64,000 nucleotides of DNA from [Clostridium] aminophilum DSM 10710 (GCF_000711825.1 NZ_JONJ01000013.1:1-64000); one strand, 5' to 3'. Numbered from the stretch's first letter, positions 25,119-34,281 are shown. Notes: generated by a model not told the origin, from the sequence alone. Numbers and translations: made by a program.

Positions 25119-28100
25119 ATGGGAAATGCAGTAACTTCGAAGATAACCACGGAGAGGTTATCCGATCTGAGAACCGGTTTTGAGACAGCATATGTCAATG
25201 GAGCTGTCGCATCCAATCTGGAATACAAACCGAGCTTTGTATCCAACAATCCGAATGAGGGTAAGAAGGTTATCTCCTCCATCGAAGAAGAGCTGCTCCG
25301 ATGTGAATCCTTTCAGATCAGTGTGGCATTTATTACCATGGGCGGGATTACTCCGCTTCTGCAGACACTGAAAACATTGGAAGAAAGGCAGATTCCGGGC
25401 GAGATCCTCACGACAAACTATCTGAATTTCAGTGAGCCAAGGGCGCTTCAAAAGATTCATGAATTAAAGAACATCACCTTGAAAATGTATGATGTGGAGG
25501 CGGCCAACACCGGTTTTCATACGAAAGGATACATTTTCCGAAAGGATGAGGTTTACCGGATTATCCTTGGAAGTTCGAATATGACCAGTGCGGCGCTGAC
25601 AAGCAATGTCGAGTGGAACACAAGGCTGATTTCGACGGAGCAGGGAGAGGTCGCGGGACAGATCCTGAAAGAGTTCCGGGAACTCTGGAACTCGGACTAC
25701 GCATTGGACTATGATTCGTTCTATGAAATCTATCAGGAACGATACCGAATCATCAAACATCAGAGAGAAATCGCAAAAAGGGAAATAATTCCATCTTTTG
25801 ACAAATTTACATTAAAGCCCAATTCCATGCAGGAGAAGTTTATTGTAAATCTTCGGAAGATAATTCGAAACGGCGGTGACCGTGCGCTGCTGATCTCTGC
25901 AACCGGGACCGGAAAGACCTATGCGGCTGCTTTTGCGATGCGGGAGCTGGGCTTCCGGCGTGTTCTCTTCGTGGTTCACCGGGCACAACTGGCCGTGCAG
26001 GCGAGGAAGTCTTTTTCGCGGGTGTTCGATTCGTCGGTTTCGATGGGAATTGTCGGAGCGGGTCAGCATGACTATGACAGCGATTATGTGTTTGCCATGG
26101 TTGAGACACTGAATCGGGATTCTCATCTGTTTCAGTATAAAAAGGACGATTTTGATTGCATTATCCTGGACGAGGCCCATCACAGCCCGGCTAACACGTA
26201 CCAGAAGATCATGAATTACTTTACGCCGAAGCTCTTTCTCGGTATGACAGCCACACCGGACAAGCGGGACGATCATCTGGAAGGAAAAAATGTATATGAA
26301 CTGTTTGACCGGAATATTGCGCACGAAATCCGGCTTCAGAAGGCGATGGAGGATGACCTGCTATGTCCGTTCCATTATTTCGGTATTAGTGATATCGCTG
26401 TAGTGGATGATAAAACGATGCGGAAAAAGGAGCTTGCGGACACAGACTTCAATCAGCTGACAAGTGAGGCGAGAGTCCGCCATGTCATTGAACAGGCAAA
26501 TTACTACGGTTACAGCGGAGAGCGAGTCAAGGGTTTCATTTTCTGCAGCAGGAACCGGGAGTGTGAGATTCTTTCAAAGATGTTCAATGAACGGGGCTTT
26601 CGGACACTTGCACTGAGCAGTGCGACTTCCGAGGAAGACCGTGCAAGGGCCTTTGAACGTCTGGCAATGAGTGAAAAGGATGCAACGGACGAAATGCAGC
26701 CGCTCGACTACATTTTTTCCGTTGATATTCTGAACGAGGGCATTGATATCGTTGAGGTCAATCAGGTCATCATGCTCCGGCCGACACAATCGCCGATTGT
26801 TTTTATCCAGCAGTTGGGCCGGGGACTCCGAAAAGCAGAGGGAAAAGAGTATGTTGTGATCCTCGACTTTATCGGAAATTACAACAATAACTTTATGATT
26901 CCCGTGGCGTTGTCCGGGGACCGGACTTACAATGCGGATGTGATCCGAAAATATGTCATCAGCGGAAACAGCACAATCCCGGGAGCTTCGACGATTCACT
27001 TCGATGAGATTTCCAAAAGCAGGATTTTCCATGCGATTGACAATATCAAATCCGGAACATTCAAGGAGCTGATCAAAGAAGGATATCGCAATCTGAAGAA
27101 CCGGCTTGGAAGGATACCAAGGCTGATTGATTTTTATGAGAATGAAGAAATGGATCCGATCGTGATTATCCGCGAATACCGGACGTATTACGCATTTGCG
27201 GAAGCGATGGAGAAAAAGCCGCTCTTTGCATTTTCAGAGCAGGAAAAACGGACGCTGGAATATCTCTCCAAGACCGTTTTGAGCGGCGTTCGCCCCGATG
27301 AGCTGGAGATTCTGCGCCAGCTCCTGTTCAGGGACAGTGTTGATTATTCGGAGATCATGGATTGCTGCCGGTCCCGGTACGGATATGAGATGAACAGCGC
27401 AAAGATCGATGCGGCGGTTGACGTGCTGGACGGAGCGTTTGTCACGAATTCGGCCGAGTATGAAAAATTCTGTCACATTGATCTGGTGAGATCGGATCAG
27501 AAATCCCGTCTGATGCGGCTTGGAAGCTACCGTGAGAGATTACAGCATAGGGATTTTTACCGTCAGATTGAAGATATTGTAGAGGTCGGTCTTCGGCGGT
27601 ATCAGGATAAGTTCCGGACATCCGGTTCCGGAGAGGTTCCGTTTGTCCTGTATGAAAAATATTCCCGGCGAGATATCAGTCTTTTGATGAATGCGGGAAA
27701 AGACCTCTCTTCCACCATGTATGGCATGTCGCGTCTGGGCGATGATATGTTTATCTGGGTTACCTATCATAAGGAGGAGACTACGGATGAAGAAAAAGAG
27801 TATGTGGACGGAAAGCCGGATTATGCGGATGAATTCGTGGACAATGTCATCTTCCGGTGGGACTCTCAGATCGGCAGAAAGCTTGGCAGTGCGTATATGA
27901 ACAAAGTGATGACTGCGCCGAGAAAGCATCTGATGGTTCAGAAGACGGACGCGGAGAATAATTTTTTCTATATGGGTGAATTCGATGTCGCAGAAGTGAG
28001 GGAAGACCGGAAAAAGAATAACAGCGGTGTATATATGCCGATCTGTAAATTGAAATGCCGGATGAAAACGGCGGTTCGCGAGGACATTCTGCGGTATCTG

Positions 28101-28151
28101 CAGAGCTCGAATTCTTTGGAAAAATCAGATGTTTCAGCAGGTACGGTTTGA
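25119..28151 (+). CDS. PLD-nuclease / DEAD-box helicase / DUF3427 fusion protein
   Basis: 1010 residues with three regions. Residues 40-215 form a phospholipase D-like domain with HTKGYIF and GSSNMT (a single HxK motif). Residues 230-640 form a superfamily 2 helicase: SATGTGKTYAA (motif I), LDEAHHS (DEAH-type motif II), GMTATP (III), and QQLGRGLRKAEGK (VI). The remainder matches DUF3427. Such proteins occur in mobile and defence-associated gene sets, where they may act on foreign DNA; that role is inferred. It stands alone, with a remnant copy upstream. GGAAGGTGAGAAGG is the ribosome site. Confidence 0.88.
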   Translation: MGNAVTSKITTERLSDLRTGFETAYVNGAVASNLEYKPSFVSNNPNEGKKVISSIEEELLRCESFQISVAFITMGGITPLLQTLKTLEERQIPGEILTTNYLNFSEPRALQKIHELKNITLKMYDVEAANTGFHTKGYIFRKDEVYRIILGSSNMTSAALTSNVEWNTRLISTEQGEVAGQILKEFRELWNSDYALDYDSFYEIYQERYRIIKHQREIAKREIIPSFDKFTLKPNSMQEKFIVNLRKIIRNGGDRALLISATGTGKTYAAAFAMRELGFRRVLFVVHRAQLAVQARKSFSRVFDSSVSMGIVGAGQHDYDSDYVFAMVETLNRDSHLFQYKKDDFDCIILDEAHHSPANTYQKIMNYFTPKLFLGMTATPDKRDDHLEGKNVYELFDRNIAHEIRLQKAMEDDLLCPFHYFGISDIAVVDDKTMRKKELADTDFNQLTSEARVRHVIEQANYYGYSGERVKGFIFCSRNRECEILSKMFNERGFRTLALSSATSEEDRARAFERLAMSEKDATDEMQPLDYIFSVDILNEGIDIVEVNQVIMLRPTQSPIVFIQQLGRGLRKAEGKEYVVILDFIGNYNNNFMIPVALSGDRTYNADVIRKYVISGNSTIPGASTIHFDEISKSRIFHAIDNIKSGTFKELIKEGYRNLKNRLGRIPRLIDFYENEEMDPIVIIREYRTYYAFAEAMEKKPLFAFSEQEKRTLEYLSKTVLSGVRPDELEILRQLLFRDSVDYSEIMDCCRSRYGYEMNSAKIDAAVDVLDGAFVTNSAEYEKFCHIDLVRSDQKSRLMRLGSYRERLQHRDFYRQIEDIVEVGLRRYQDKFRTSGSGEVPFVLYEKYSRRDISLLMNAGKDLSSTMYGMSRLGDDMFIWVTYHKEETTDEEKEYVDGKPDYADEFVDNVIFRWDSQIGRKLGSAYMNKVMTAPRKHLMVQKTDAENNFFYMGEFDVAEVREDRKKNNSGVYMPICKLKCRMKTAVREDILRYLQSSNSLEKSDVSAGTV

Positions 28152-28252
28152 CAGAATCAAACAGTATGAGACATTCCTATGATGTCGTATTGTCTTAAAA
28201 GGTGACAGTTCGCGCTTGCGGAAACACAAAATAACAGAACAGAAACAGAGTA

Positions 28253-28295
28253 CCGGAGAAATGCGCCAAAAGGTCCATTTCTCCGGCGTTTTTTT
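28253..28295 (+). terminator. Terminator of the PLD-helicase gene
   Basis: CCGGAGAAATG and CATTTCTCCGG form an 11-bp stem with a 12-base loop, followed by CGTTTTTTT. Confidence 0.88.
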
Positions 28296-28324
28296 ACCCA
28301 TCAACGTCGTTGACCGCTTACCGC

Positions 28325-29071
28325 TTACCGGTACAATAACTCATCGACCGTTATATTGGGATTCCGGTACCGGGCGGCACTTTTTTCCCGGTTGTGATGG
28401 ATGGCATTGTTCGTACAGTTCTGGATGCAGGCCCCGCAACTCACACAGGTTTGGGAAAAGGCAGGTTTTCCGTTTTGGATATGAATATTGTTCATCGGGC
28501 AAAGCCTCTCGCAGAGTCCGCAGCCGGTGCAGCTGCTTAGGATAGTGAGCTCTTTGGTAATTCCATCCCCGGTAGAGAATTCATAGTTTTTCCTGTGTTC
28601 GTTGGAAAGGAAGCGGTGAAGAAATGTATCCGGCCGGACATATGTCTTTTGTTCGCTGATGTCATTCCGGATTCGAAGGATCTCCGCGCGCTGTTTTTGG
28701 CTGTCACCCGTCTGCTTTGCCATATCGGAAAAGGTGATACAGTTTTCTGCCATTTTCAGACGTTCGATATAGTCAAATTCCCGTCCGTTTGCGGTCCGGA
28801 TCTCCTTCAGAATGGATGTGATCCCGCCGGGAAAGAATCCGTATGTCGCAACGGCAAAGAAATAGTCGCAGTCTACCGATATTTTTCGCAGAAAATCTTC
28901 GATAAACGGCGGGATCAACAGTCCGTAAACCGGGAAAATGATGCCTACCCGGCTGTCTTTGAAGTGATCAATTCCGTGATCGATACAGTACGGGATGGAA
29001 AGGCATTTCCCGCCCAGTTTTTTTGCAGCGTACAGGCAGTTGCCGGTGGAACTGAAATATAATGTGGTCAT
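28325..29071 (-). CDS. EFR1-type ferredoxin (flavodoxin-like plus two 4Fe-4S clusters)
   Basis: 248 residues. The N-terminus TTLYFSSTGNCLYAAKKL is an FMN-binding flavodoxin-like loop. The C-terminus has two CxxCxxCxxxC motifs (CTGCGLCERLCP and CVSCGACIQNC) for [4Fe-4S] clusters. This matches EFR1-family proteins of anaerobes, which probably shuttle electrons to an unknown acceptor. Its ATG overlaps the MATE stop by 4 bases, so the two are translated together. Confidence 0.88.
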   Translation of the reverse strand: MTTLYFSSTGNCLYAAKKLGGKCLSIPYCIDHGIDHFKDSRVGIIFPVYGLLIPPFIEDFLRKISVDCDYFFAVATYGFFPGGITSILKEIRTANGREFDYIERLKMAENCITFSDMAKQTGDSQKQRAEILRIRNDISEQKTYVRPDTFLHRFLSNEHRKNYEFSTGDGITKELTILSSCTGCGLCERLCPMNNIHIQNGKPAFSQTCVSCGACIQNCTNNAIHHNREKSAARYRNPNITVDELLYR

Positions 29072-30438
29072 GCGGTTTCTCCTTTGGTGTGGGTGTCAGC
29101 AGTACGGATGGCAGAAGGATATTCTTTCGGTTCGCGGCACAGAATGTGATCCAGCAGGACCGCGATCAGAACCGCTGAAATGTGGCTGATCAGGAACGAA
29201 AACCACATTCCGTCGAGGCGGAGCGGACTGTCCATCAGAATCAGCGCGAGGGGAAGCCGGATCACGATGTAATAAAAAAACATGAGGAGCAAGGAAAGAT
29301 TTACCTTTCCCATACCGGACAGTTTTCCGAGAAAAATATTTGTGATCATATAGCATGGATAACCGATACCGATGATCCAAAGGCCGCGACTTGCGATCGA
29401 GGCGATAACCTCTTCGTGTACAAATGCCATGGAGATACGGCCGGAAGAAAAAAGAACCAGAACCGTCAGTATCCCTTCAATCAGCGTTCCATAGATCAGC
29501 GCTGTCTTCATATAGTCTTTGATCCGCTCCGGTTTCCCCGCTCCGTAGAGATGACCGGTTATCGTGATCATGGACATATTCATTGCCATTGCCGGATAGA
29601 ACAGGAAGTTTTCGATATTTTTGACCACTCCGTAGGCCGCTATGGTTGTCACATCGTAACGGTTCACAAGAATCACCATGACCATTGAGCTGATGGCAGG
29701 AATACAGTTCTGCATACTTGCAGGGATTACGGTGGTGACAAAGTCTTTTACATTTTCCCGGTTGCAGCCGTTCAGGTTCGGAGAAAAATAGGACTTTTTT
29801 CTGCCGTAGAGGATCGCAAATACAAGGCAGATGACCTGAGAGAGAACGGTGGCCGTGGCAGCGCCCGAAATCCCATAGGAGCGGATGAAGAGGGGATCCG
29901 TGATCAGATTGATCAATGTTCCGAGGAACATTCCCTTCATCTGGAATACCGGGTCTCCGAAGCTCCGGTAGATGGATGTCAGCTGCATATAAAGGAAAAC
30001 GGCGACATATCCCGGGAGAAAGATCGCAAGGTAGATCCATGCATCCCGGTAAATGTCCATGGGGGTATGGAAGATCTGCAGAATCCGGTCAAGCGAGAAT
30101 TCCAGAACCGCAGTCAGCAGAACGGAAAACAGGGCGGATATCAGGAGAATGGCTCCGGTCATTTCACGGATCTTTTTTTCGTCCTTGTTGCCGACGAGAC
30201 GGCTCACAACAATGGCAGTTCCGTTGCCGACGCCGGTGGTAAATGCGTAGAGCAGGATGCTGACCGATCCGGCCGTGGTGAGCGCGGCATAGCCGTTTTC
30301 TCCCAGCAGATTGCCGACCCATATACTGTCTACGAGATTGTAGGCCAGCATGAGGACAGTGGCGAGAAAAAGAGGCATGGCCATTTCAAACAAAGCTTTG
30401 CCGGTGTTTTCGTTTGCAAAATCAATTTTGTTTTTCAT
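29068..30438 (-). CDS. MATE family efflux transporter
   Basis: 456 residues with about 12 hydrophobic helices. The N-terminal region LVDSIWVGNLLG and GNGTAIVVSRLVG are typical of NorM/DinF-like MATE proteins, which export drugs or metabolites using Na+ or H+ gradients. AGGAGG precedes the ATG. Its promoter region carries an operator-like sequence also present before the marR gene at 30671-31117, so that regulator probably controls it. Followed by the EFR1 gene in the same transcript. Confidence 0.92.
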   Translation of the reverse strand: MKNKIDFANENTGKALFEMAMPLFLATVLMLAYNLVDSIWVGNLLGENGYAALTTAGSVSILLYAFTTGVGNGTAIVVSRLVGNKDEKKIREMTGAILLISALFSVLLTAVLEFSLDRILQIFHTPMDIYRDAWIYLAIFLPGYVAVFLYMQLTSIYRSFGDPVFQMKGMFLGTLINLITDPLFIRSYGISGAATATVLSQVICLVFAILYGRKKSYFSPNLNGCNRENVKDFVTTVIPASMQNCIPAISSMVMVILVNRYDVTTIAAYGVVKNIENFLFYPAMAMNMSMITITGHLYGAGKPERIKDYMKTALIYGTLIEGILTVLVLFSSGRISMAFVHEEVIASIASRGLWIIGIGYPCYMITNIFLGKLSGMGKVNLSLLLMFFYYIVIRLPLALILMDSPLRLDGMWFSFLISHISAVLIAVLLDHILCREPKEYPSAIRTADTHTKGETA

Positions 30439-30464
30439 TTGTGAGATTCCTCCTGTTAGTTTAG

Positions 30465-30498
30465 TATATATATAATATAGTCGCTATACACTTTGGCC
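30465..30498 (-). promoter_or_regulatory. MATE promoter region with MarR operator-like site
   Basis: Read on the minus strand: GTGTATAGCGACTATA followed by an AT-rich TATTATATATATACT stretch. The core ATAG-CGA-CTAT is palindromic. A closely similar sequence, GTGTATAGTTACTTTA, lies before marR, and TAGTCGCTATAC occurs at both sites. Confidence 0.6.
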
Positions 30499-30549
30499 TG
30501 TGAAGAGCCGGTCTTCTGACCGGCTGATTCCGCTTATATGAGCGAACCT

Positions 30550-30669
30550 GCAAAGCCCATGGCGCTCCCCGCAGGATGGAGGGGATGGCGATCCGAAGTC
30601 CGCGGGCTCCCCCATCCCCTCAGGACTGAGGGGATGGGGGAGCCGAAGTACGCTTGCGGATTTTGTTCT
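30550..30669. repeat. Modular intergenic repeat A, copy 1 (double)
   Basis: Two partial units: one from CAAAGCCCATGG to GAAGTCCGCGGG, and a second containing CCCATCCCCTCAGG, its complement GGGGATGGGGGA, and GCTTGCGGATTTTGTTCT. The same sequence block recurs at 33950-34021 and 49693-49763. It fills the gap between marR and the MATE gene. Confidence 0.8.
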
Positions 30670-30670
30670 C

Positions 30671-31117
30671 TTACAGGAATTCGTCAAGTTCGTCTTCGAA
30701 GGCCTTCAGAAAATGAATCATCTGAGCGCTGATCTCTTCGGGGATCTCGTCGAAAAGTCTGGAAAAGGTCATTCCCATGGTCTCATGGAGTTTGCGGTGA
30801 TCATTGCGCGCCTGCATTCCTTTTTCCGTGAGATAGAGGTTGCGCTGGGCATCCGAATCCGGAGAGATCCGTTTTTCCACCAGGCCTTTGTCCACAAGTT
30901 TATATACCATCTGGGAAGCGGCGCCCTTGGTGACACCTCGTTTCATGGCCAGCTCGGTAACGCTGATTCCCGGATTGTCTCCGATCATCGTTACCGTATG
31001 TATCTCGGGCTGGGTAAGGAGAAGGTCCTTACAGTATATCTGGGGCTTTTTCTCATACTGGGCGTACTTATGCATGATTCGTTCCATAAGCCAGGCCATC
31101 TCTTTGTAATCTTTCAA
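30671..31117 (-). CDS. MarR family transcriptional regulator
   Basis: 148 residues with a winged-helix core: QPEIHTVTMIGDNPGISVTE, KGAASQMVYKLVDKGLV (recognition helix), and the wing DAQRNLYLTEKG. The start is taken as TTG at 31117 because GGAGGTG lies 9 bases upstream; an ATG at 31099 is an alternative. It is transcribed in the same direction as the MATE-EFR1 pair 230 bases downstream. Operator-like repeats before both units suggest self-regulation and repression of the exporter, as is common for MarR proteins. Confidence 0.88.
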   Translation of the reverse strand: MKDYKEMAWLMERIMHKYAQYEKKPQIYCKDLLLTQPEIHTVTMIGDNPGISVTELAMKRGVTKGAASQMVYKLVDKGLVEKRISPDSDAQRNLYLTEKGMQARNDHRKLHETMGMTFSRLFDEIPEEISAQMIHFLKAFEDELDEFL

Positions 31118-31128
31118 ACTGATTGACA

Positions 31129-31172
31129 CCTCCGTATAGCGACTAAAGTGTAAAGTAACTATACACATTAAG
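31129..31172 (-). promoter_or_regulatory. marR operator-like region
   Basis: Minus-strand reading gives GTGTATAGTTACTTTACAC followed closely by TTAGTCGCTATAC. Both share sequence with the MATE promoter site, and the second lies directly before the GGAGGTG ribosome site, so binding would cover the promoter. Confidence 0.6.
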
Positions 31173-31323
31173 CAAATGGCTGTCAACATTTTTTTGTTTC
31201 AAATTGTGATCCGGACGAAGTTGATTATTTTGTGCCGGTGATGGAAAATATAGAGGAGAGGTTCTGGGGAAGCGCCGAGAGAAGAAAAAGACAAAAACAA
31301 GAAAACAGTAAAGGAAACAGACG

Positions 31324-31725
31324 ATGAAGACAGTAAAAGTAGTGGCGGCAGTGATCCGCGCAGTCAATGAAAACGGAGAGCCGGTCGTATTTGCCACACA
31401 GCGGGGATACGGAGAATACAAGGACGGATGGGAATTCCCGGGTGGCAAGGTCGAAGCGGGGGAGACGCCGCAGGAGGCGCTCCGCCGGGAGATCATGGAA
31501 GAACTGGATACGGAGATCTCGGTGGGAGAGTATATTGACACGATCGAATACGATTATCCGGCATTTCATCTGTCCATGGACTGCTTCTGGTGTGAGGTCG
31601 TGAAGGGGCATCTGGAACTGAGAGAACATGAGGCCGCAAAGTGGGTGACAAAGGAAGGAATCGAAAGCGTGGACTGGCTTCCGGCAGACCTTACCATTCT
31701 GGATGCGGTAAAGAGCGGACTGTAA
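31324..31725 (+). CDS. Nudix hydrolase, MutT / 8-oxo-dGTP diphosphatase-like
   Basis: 133 residues. The Nudix box is complete: GGKVEAGETPQEALRREI followed by MEEL. The opening VVAAVIRAVNENGEPVVFATQRG and WEFPGGK are MutT-like. It probably removes oxidised nucleotides. The ribosome site is weak (AGGAAACAGACG). Standalone gene between the MarR region and an XRE regulator. Confidence 0.88.
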   Translation: MKTVKVVAAVIRAVNENGEPVVFATQRGYGEYKDGWEFPGGKVEAGETPQEALRREIMEELDTEISVGEYIDTIEYDYPAFHLSMDCFWCEVVKGHLELREHEAAKWVTKEGIESVDWLPADLTILDAVKSGL

Positions 31726-31771
31726 GAAGAAACGGAAAGAGATTTTGATGATCTGCCGGGACGAATTCGGT

Positions 31772-31798
31772 TTAACGCAACAGCACGTTGCGTGTTAA
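31772..31798 (+). promoter_or_regulatory. Palindromic operator-like site before the XRE gene
   Basis: TTAACGCAAC and GTTGCGTGTTAA are inverted around AGCAC. The right arm includes TTGCGT, a possible -35, with TATATT 16 bases later as -10. The layout suggests autoregulation by the HTH protein that follows. Confidence 0.5.
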
Positions 31799-31841
31799 TC
31801 CGTCCTTTTTATATTACAATCAGGAAAAAGGAGGAAGGAAC

Positions 31842-32612
31842 ATGAACACGAAGGAAGTCTTATATGAGCTCAGAACCAGAAACCGGCTGTCTCAGGATGA
31901 ACTGGCAGAGAAGGTATTCGTGACCCGACAGGCGGTATCCCGATGGGAACATGGCGATACCGTGCCGAATACGGAGACACTGAAACTTCTGTCGAATCTG
32001 TATCAGGTATCCATCAATACACTGCTGGGATCGCCCCGGAAGCTCGTCTGCCAGTGCTGCGGAATGCCGCTGGAGGATGAATTCATCGGCCGGAATAAGG
32101 ACGGATCGATGAATGAGGATTACTGCAAATGGTGCTATGCGGACGGATCCTACACCTACAGCAATATGGATGATCTGATTGAAATCTGTATACCGAATAT
32201 GACGGGAGAGGGATTGGATGAGGATCAGGCCAGAGCATATCTGAAGGAAACGCTGCCGAAACTGGATTATTGGAAACGGCAGGAAGAGCTGGGCGATCAC
32301 GGCGAAATGGAGGTTTTCAAGAAGACACTGATCGGAGAGATCAATGCCCTTTCGATTCCGGGACTGCCGAAGCTGGAAAAGCTGAATGCATTGGTGGGAA
32401 AGTTTGTGAATCTGGAGTACCGGCTTCCAAACGGTGCTGCGGTGAAATATCTGGATGACGAGAAGACCTATCTTGGAAATCAGCTGCAATCGCTGACCGA
32501 TGAAAAAAAGTATTTCGGTGTGGCCTGCAGCCGGGATTTTATCCTGATTTCAGCATATGAGGCCGACTGCCGGAATCCGGAAGTGGTTTTATACAAAAAA
32601 AGAGAACAATGA
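31842..32612 (+). CDS. XRE-type HTH regulator with zinc-ribbon-like domain
   Basis: 256 residues. Residues 1-60 are an XRE helix-turn-helix (RNRLSQDELAEKVFVTRQAVSRWEHGDTVPN). Residues 67-98 contain CQCCGMPLEDEF and CKWCYADG, the zinc-ribbon found in putative zinc ribbon (PF12674-type) proteins. The remaining 150 residues are soluble and unrecognised. AAGGAGGAAGG precedes the ATG at 31842; the frame extends upstream without a ribosome site. Ligand unknown. Confidence 0.85.
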   Translation: MNTKEVLYELRTRNRLSQDELAEKVFVTRQAVSRWEHGDTVPNTETLKLLSNLYQVSINTLLGSPRKLVCQCCGMPLEDEFIGRNKDGSMNEDYCKWCYADGSYTYSNMDDLIEICIPNMTGEGLDEDQARAYLKETLPKLDYWKRQEELGDHGEMEVFKKTLIGEINALSIPGLPKLEKLNALVGKFVNLEYRLPNGAAVKYLDDEKTYLGNQLQSLTDEKKYFGVACSRDFILISAYEADCRNPEVVLYKKREQ

Positions 32613-32630
32613 TCGGAGCAGTTTCCATTC

Positions 32631-32681
32631 AAAAAAGCGAATTCCGGGACGTCCTGTCGGATGTCGGGAATTCGCTTTTTG
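32631..32681. terminator. Bidirectional terminator
   Basis: AAAAAAGCGAATTCC and GGAATTCGCTTTTT flank a shorter inner stem (GGACGTCC). A-run and T-run lie on opposite ends, so it serves the rightward XRE gene and the leftward murG gene. Confidence 0.88.
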
Positions 32682-32693
32682 CATGTTGTGTGG

Positions 32694-33767
32694 TTATTCC
32701 GCGTCTTTGGTCAGTTCGCGGATGAGGCCCATGATGGTTTCAACGGCATTGCCCTGATGGCTCTGGCGCATCGCGGAGATGTACTCGGCGCGCTTGCGGA
32801 AGGTGTCATTGACCGCGGCAAGCAGCGTATCCGTGGTAAGAACTTCCTCTTCGAGAAGCGCGGAATAGCCCTGTTTTGCAAAGGACCGGGCATTCAGAAT
32901 CTGGTCACCGCGGCTTGCCTTGGCGGAGAGCGGGATCAGAATGTTCGGTTTGCGGAGCGCCAGAAGCTCGCAGATTGAGTTCGCGCCGGCGCGGGAGATT
33001 ACAAGGTCTGCCGCCGCAAAGAGGTGGCGGAGCGGAGTGTCCACATACTCATACTGGACATAGCCGTGTGTGCCGATGAGGCTCTCGTCGAGGTTTCCTT
33101 TTCCGCAGATATGAATTACCTGGAAGGTCTCGAGGAGGGTCGGCAGCGCGGCGCGGACGGCGTTATTGACCACAACCGAGCCGAGGCTTCCGCCGATGAC
33201 GAGGATCACCGGGCGGGTGTCGTAGAGTTTCGCGTATTTGAGTCCGGTTTCGCGATCACCGGTCAGAAGATCCGCCCGGATCGGAGAGCCGGAGAGGACG
33301 GCCTTGTCTTCGGGGAGATACTGCAGAGTCTCCGGGAAATTGCAGCAGACCCGGTCAGCGGACGGAATACAGATCTTATTGGCCAGCCCCGGCGTCATAT
33401 CCGACTCGTGGATGATCACCGGAATTTTCAGCTGGTGCGCGGCCAGAACTACCGGAACCGCGACGAAACCGCCCTTGGAGAAGACGATGTCCGGACGGTA
33501 TTTGCGCAGGATATGATGCGCCTCCGCGAAACCTTTCAGCACGCGGAACGGGTCGGAAAAATTCTTGAGGTCAAAGTACCGGCGGAGTTTTCCGGAGGAA
33601 ATGCCGTCATACGGAACTTCCGCCGCGGTGATGAGTTTTTTCTCCATGCCGTTGTAGGAACCGATATAGCGCACTTCAAAGCCGTCCGCCTTCAGGGACG
33701 GAAGAAGCGCAAGGTTCGGAGTGACATGCCCGGCGGTTCCGCCGCCGGTCAGAACGATTTTTTTCAT
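32694..33767 (-). CDS. murG: UDP-GlcNAc:undecaprenyl-PP-MurNAc-pentapeptide GlcNAc transferase
   Basis: 357 residues. The start MKKIVLTGGGTAGHVTPNLAL is the MurG N-terminus with the GGTxGH glycine-rich loop. FSKGGFVAVPVVLAA, IHESDMTPGLANK, and ISRAGANSICELLALRKPNILIPL are further family motifs. It makes lipid II at the inner face of the membrane. The start at 33767 is chosen by family length; AGGA lies 7 bases upstream. It is alone here, not in a dcw cluster, and murC is also separate at 49963. Confidence 0.92.
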   Translation of the reverse strand: MKKIVLTGGGTAGHVTPNLALLPSLKADGFEVRYIGSYNGMEKKLITAAEVPYDGISSGKLRRYFDLKNFSDPFRVLKGFAEAHHILRKYRPDIVFSKGGFVAVPVVLAAHQLKIPVIIHESDMTPGLANKICIPSADRVCCNFPETLQYLPEDKAVLSGSPIRADLLTGDRETGLKYAKLYDTRPVILVIGGSLGSVVVNNAVRAALPTLLETFQVIHICGKGNLDESLIGTHGYVQYEYVDTPLRHLFAAADLVISRAGANSICELLALRKPNILIPLSAKASRGDQILNARSFAKQGYSALLEEEVLTTDTLLAAVNDTFRKRAEYISAMRQSHQGNAVETIMGLIRELTKDAE

Positions 33768-33872
33768 AAGATGATCCTGCAGGATGCGCCGGAAACGGGA
33801 GCATCCTTTTTCCTCCTGTGAGAATTTGATCTTTGAGTTATAGGAAAATTCCTCGAAATTCTTATAACAAAA

Positions 33873-34021
33873 AACGCTCCGCGAGGATGCGTGTGCCGCA
33901 GAATGGAATGTGACACTGTAAAGTGACACATTCCATTCTGCGGCGGCGTGCAAAGTCCGCGGCGCTCCCCTCAGGATTGAGGGGGGATGGGGAAGCAGAA
34001 GTCCGCTTGGGGACTTTGTTC
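33873..34021. repeat. Composite intergenic repeat (modules B, C-like palindrome, A)
   Basis: Module B (ACGCTCCGCGAGGATGCG) is followed by a long palindrome at 33897-33944 with arms CCGCAGAATGGAATGTG and its complement. Module A follows at 33950-34021 (GCAAAGTCCGCGG to GGGGACTTTGTTCT). Related modules occur at 30550, 49582-49763, 56691 and 59824. This fills the gap between the divergent murG and mtnN; no gene is seen. Confidence 0.8.
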
Positions 34022-34118
34022 TGCCGTAAGTATACTCCTTTTTGGAAGCGGATGGAAGATTCGGCTTCCGGGGCCGTTCGGAAGCCGGACTTCCGCATTG
34101 TCGATTCTTGAGTAAATA

Positions 34119-34147
34119 TTGTAAAGCATCCGAAAATCATCTATAAT
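34119..34147 (+). promoter_or_regulatory. Promoter of the MTA/SAH nucleosidase gene
   Basis: TTGTAA (34119-34124), 17-base spacer, TATAAT (34142-34147). Confidence 0.7.
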
Positions 34148-34281
34148 TTTTTCAAGTGTATCCTGAGATAAGAGGATGCAAACACATCATTGGAAGATGC
34201 AGCATGTCAAAACTGCAGAACTCATATAACACAGAAAAAGAGAAACAGCACAGCAAAAGAACACAGCGAAAAGGAGGGCTT

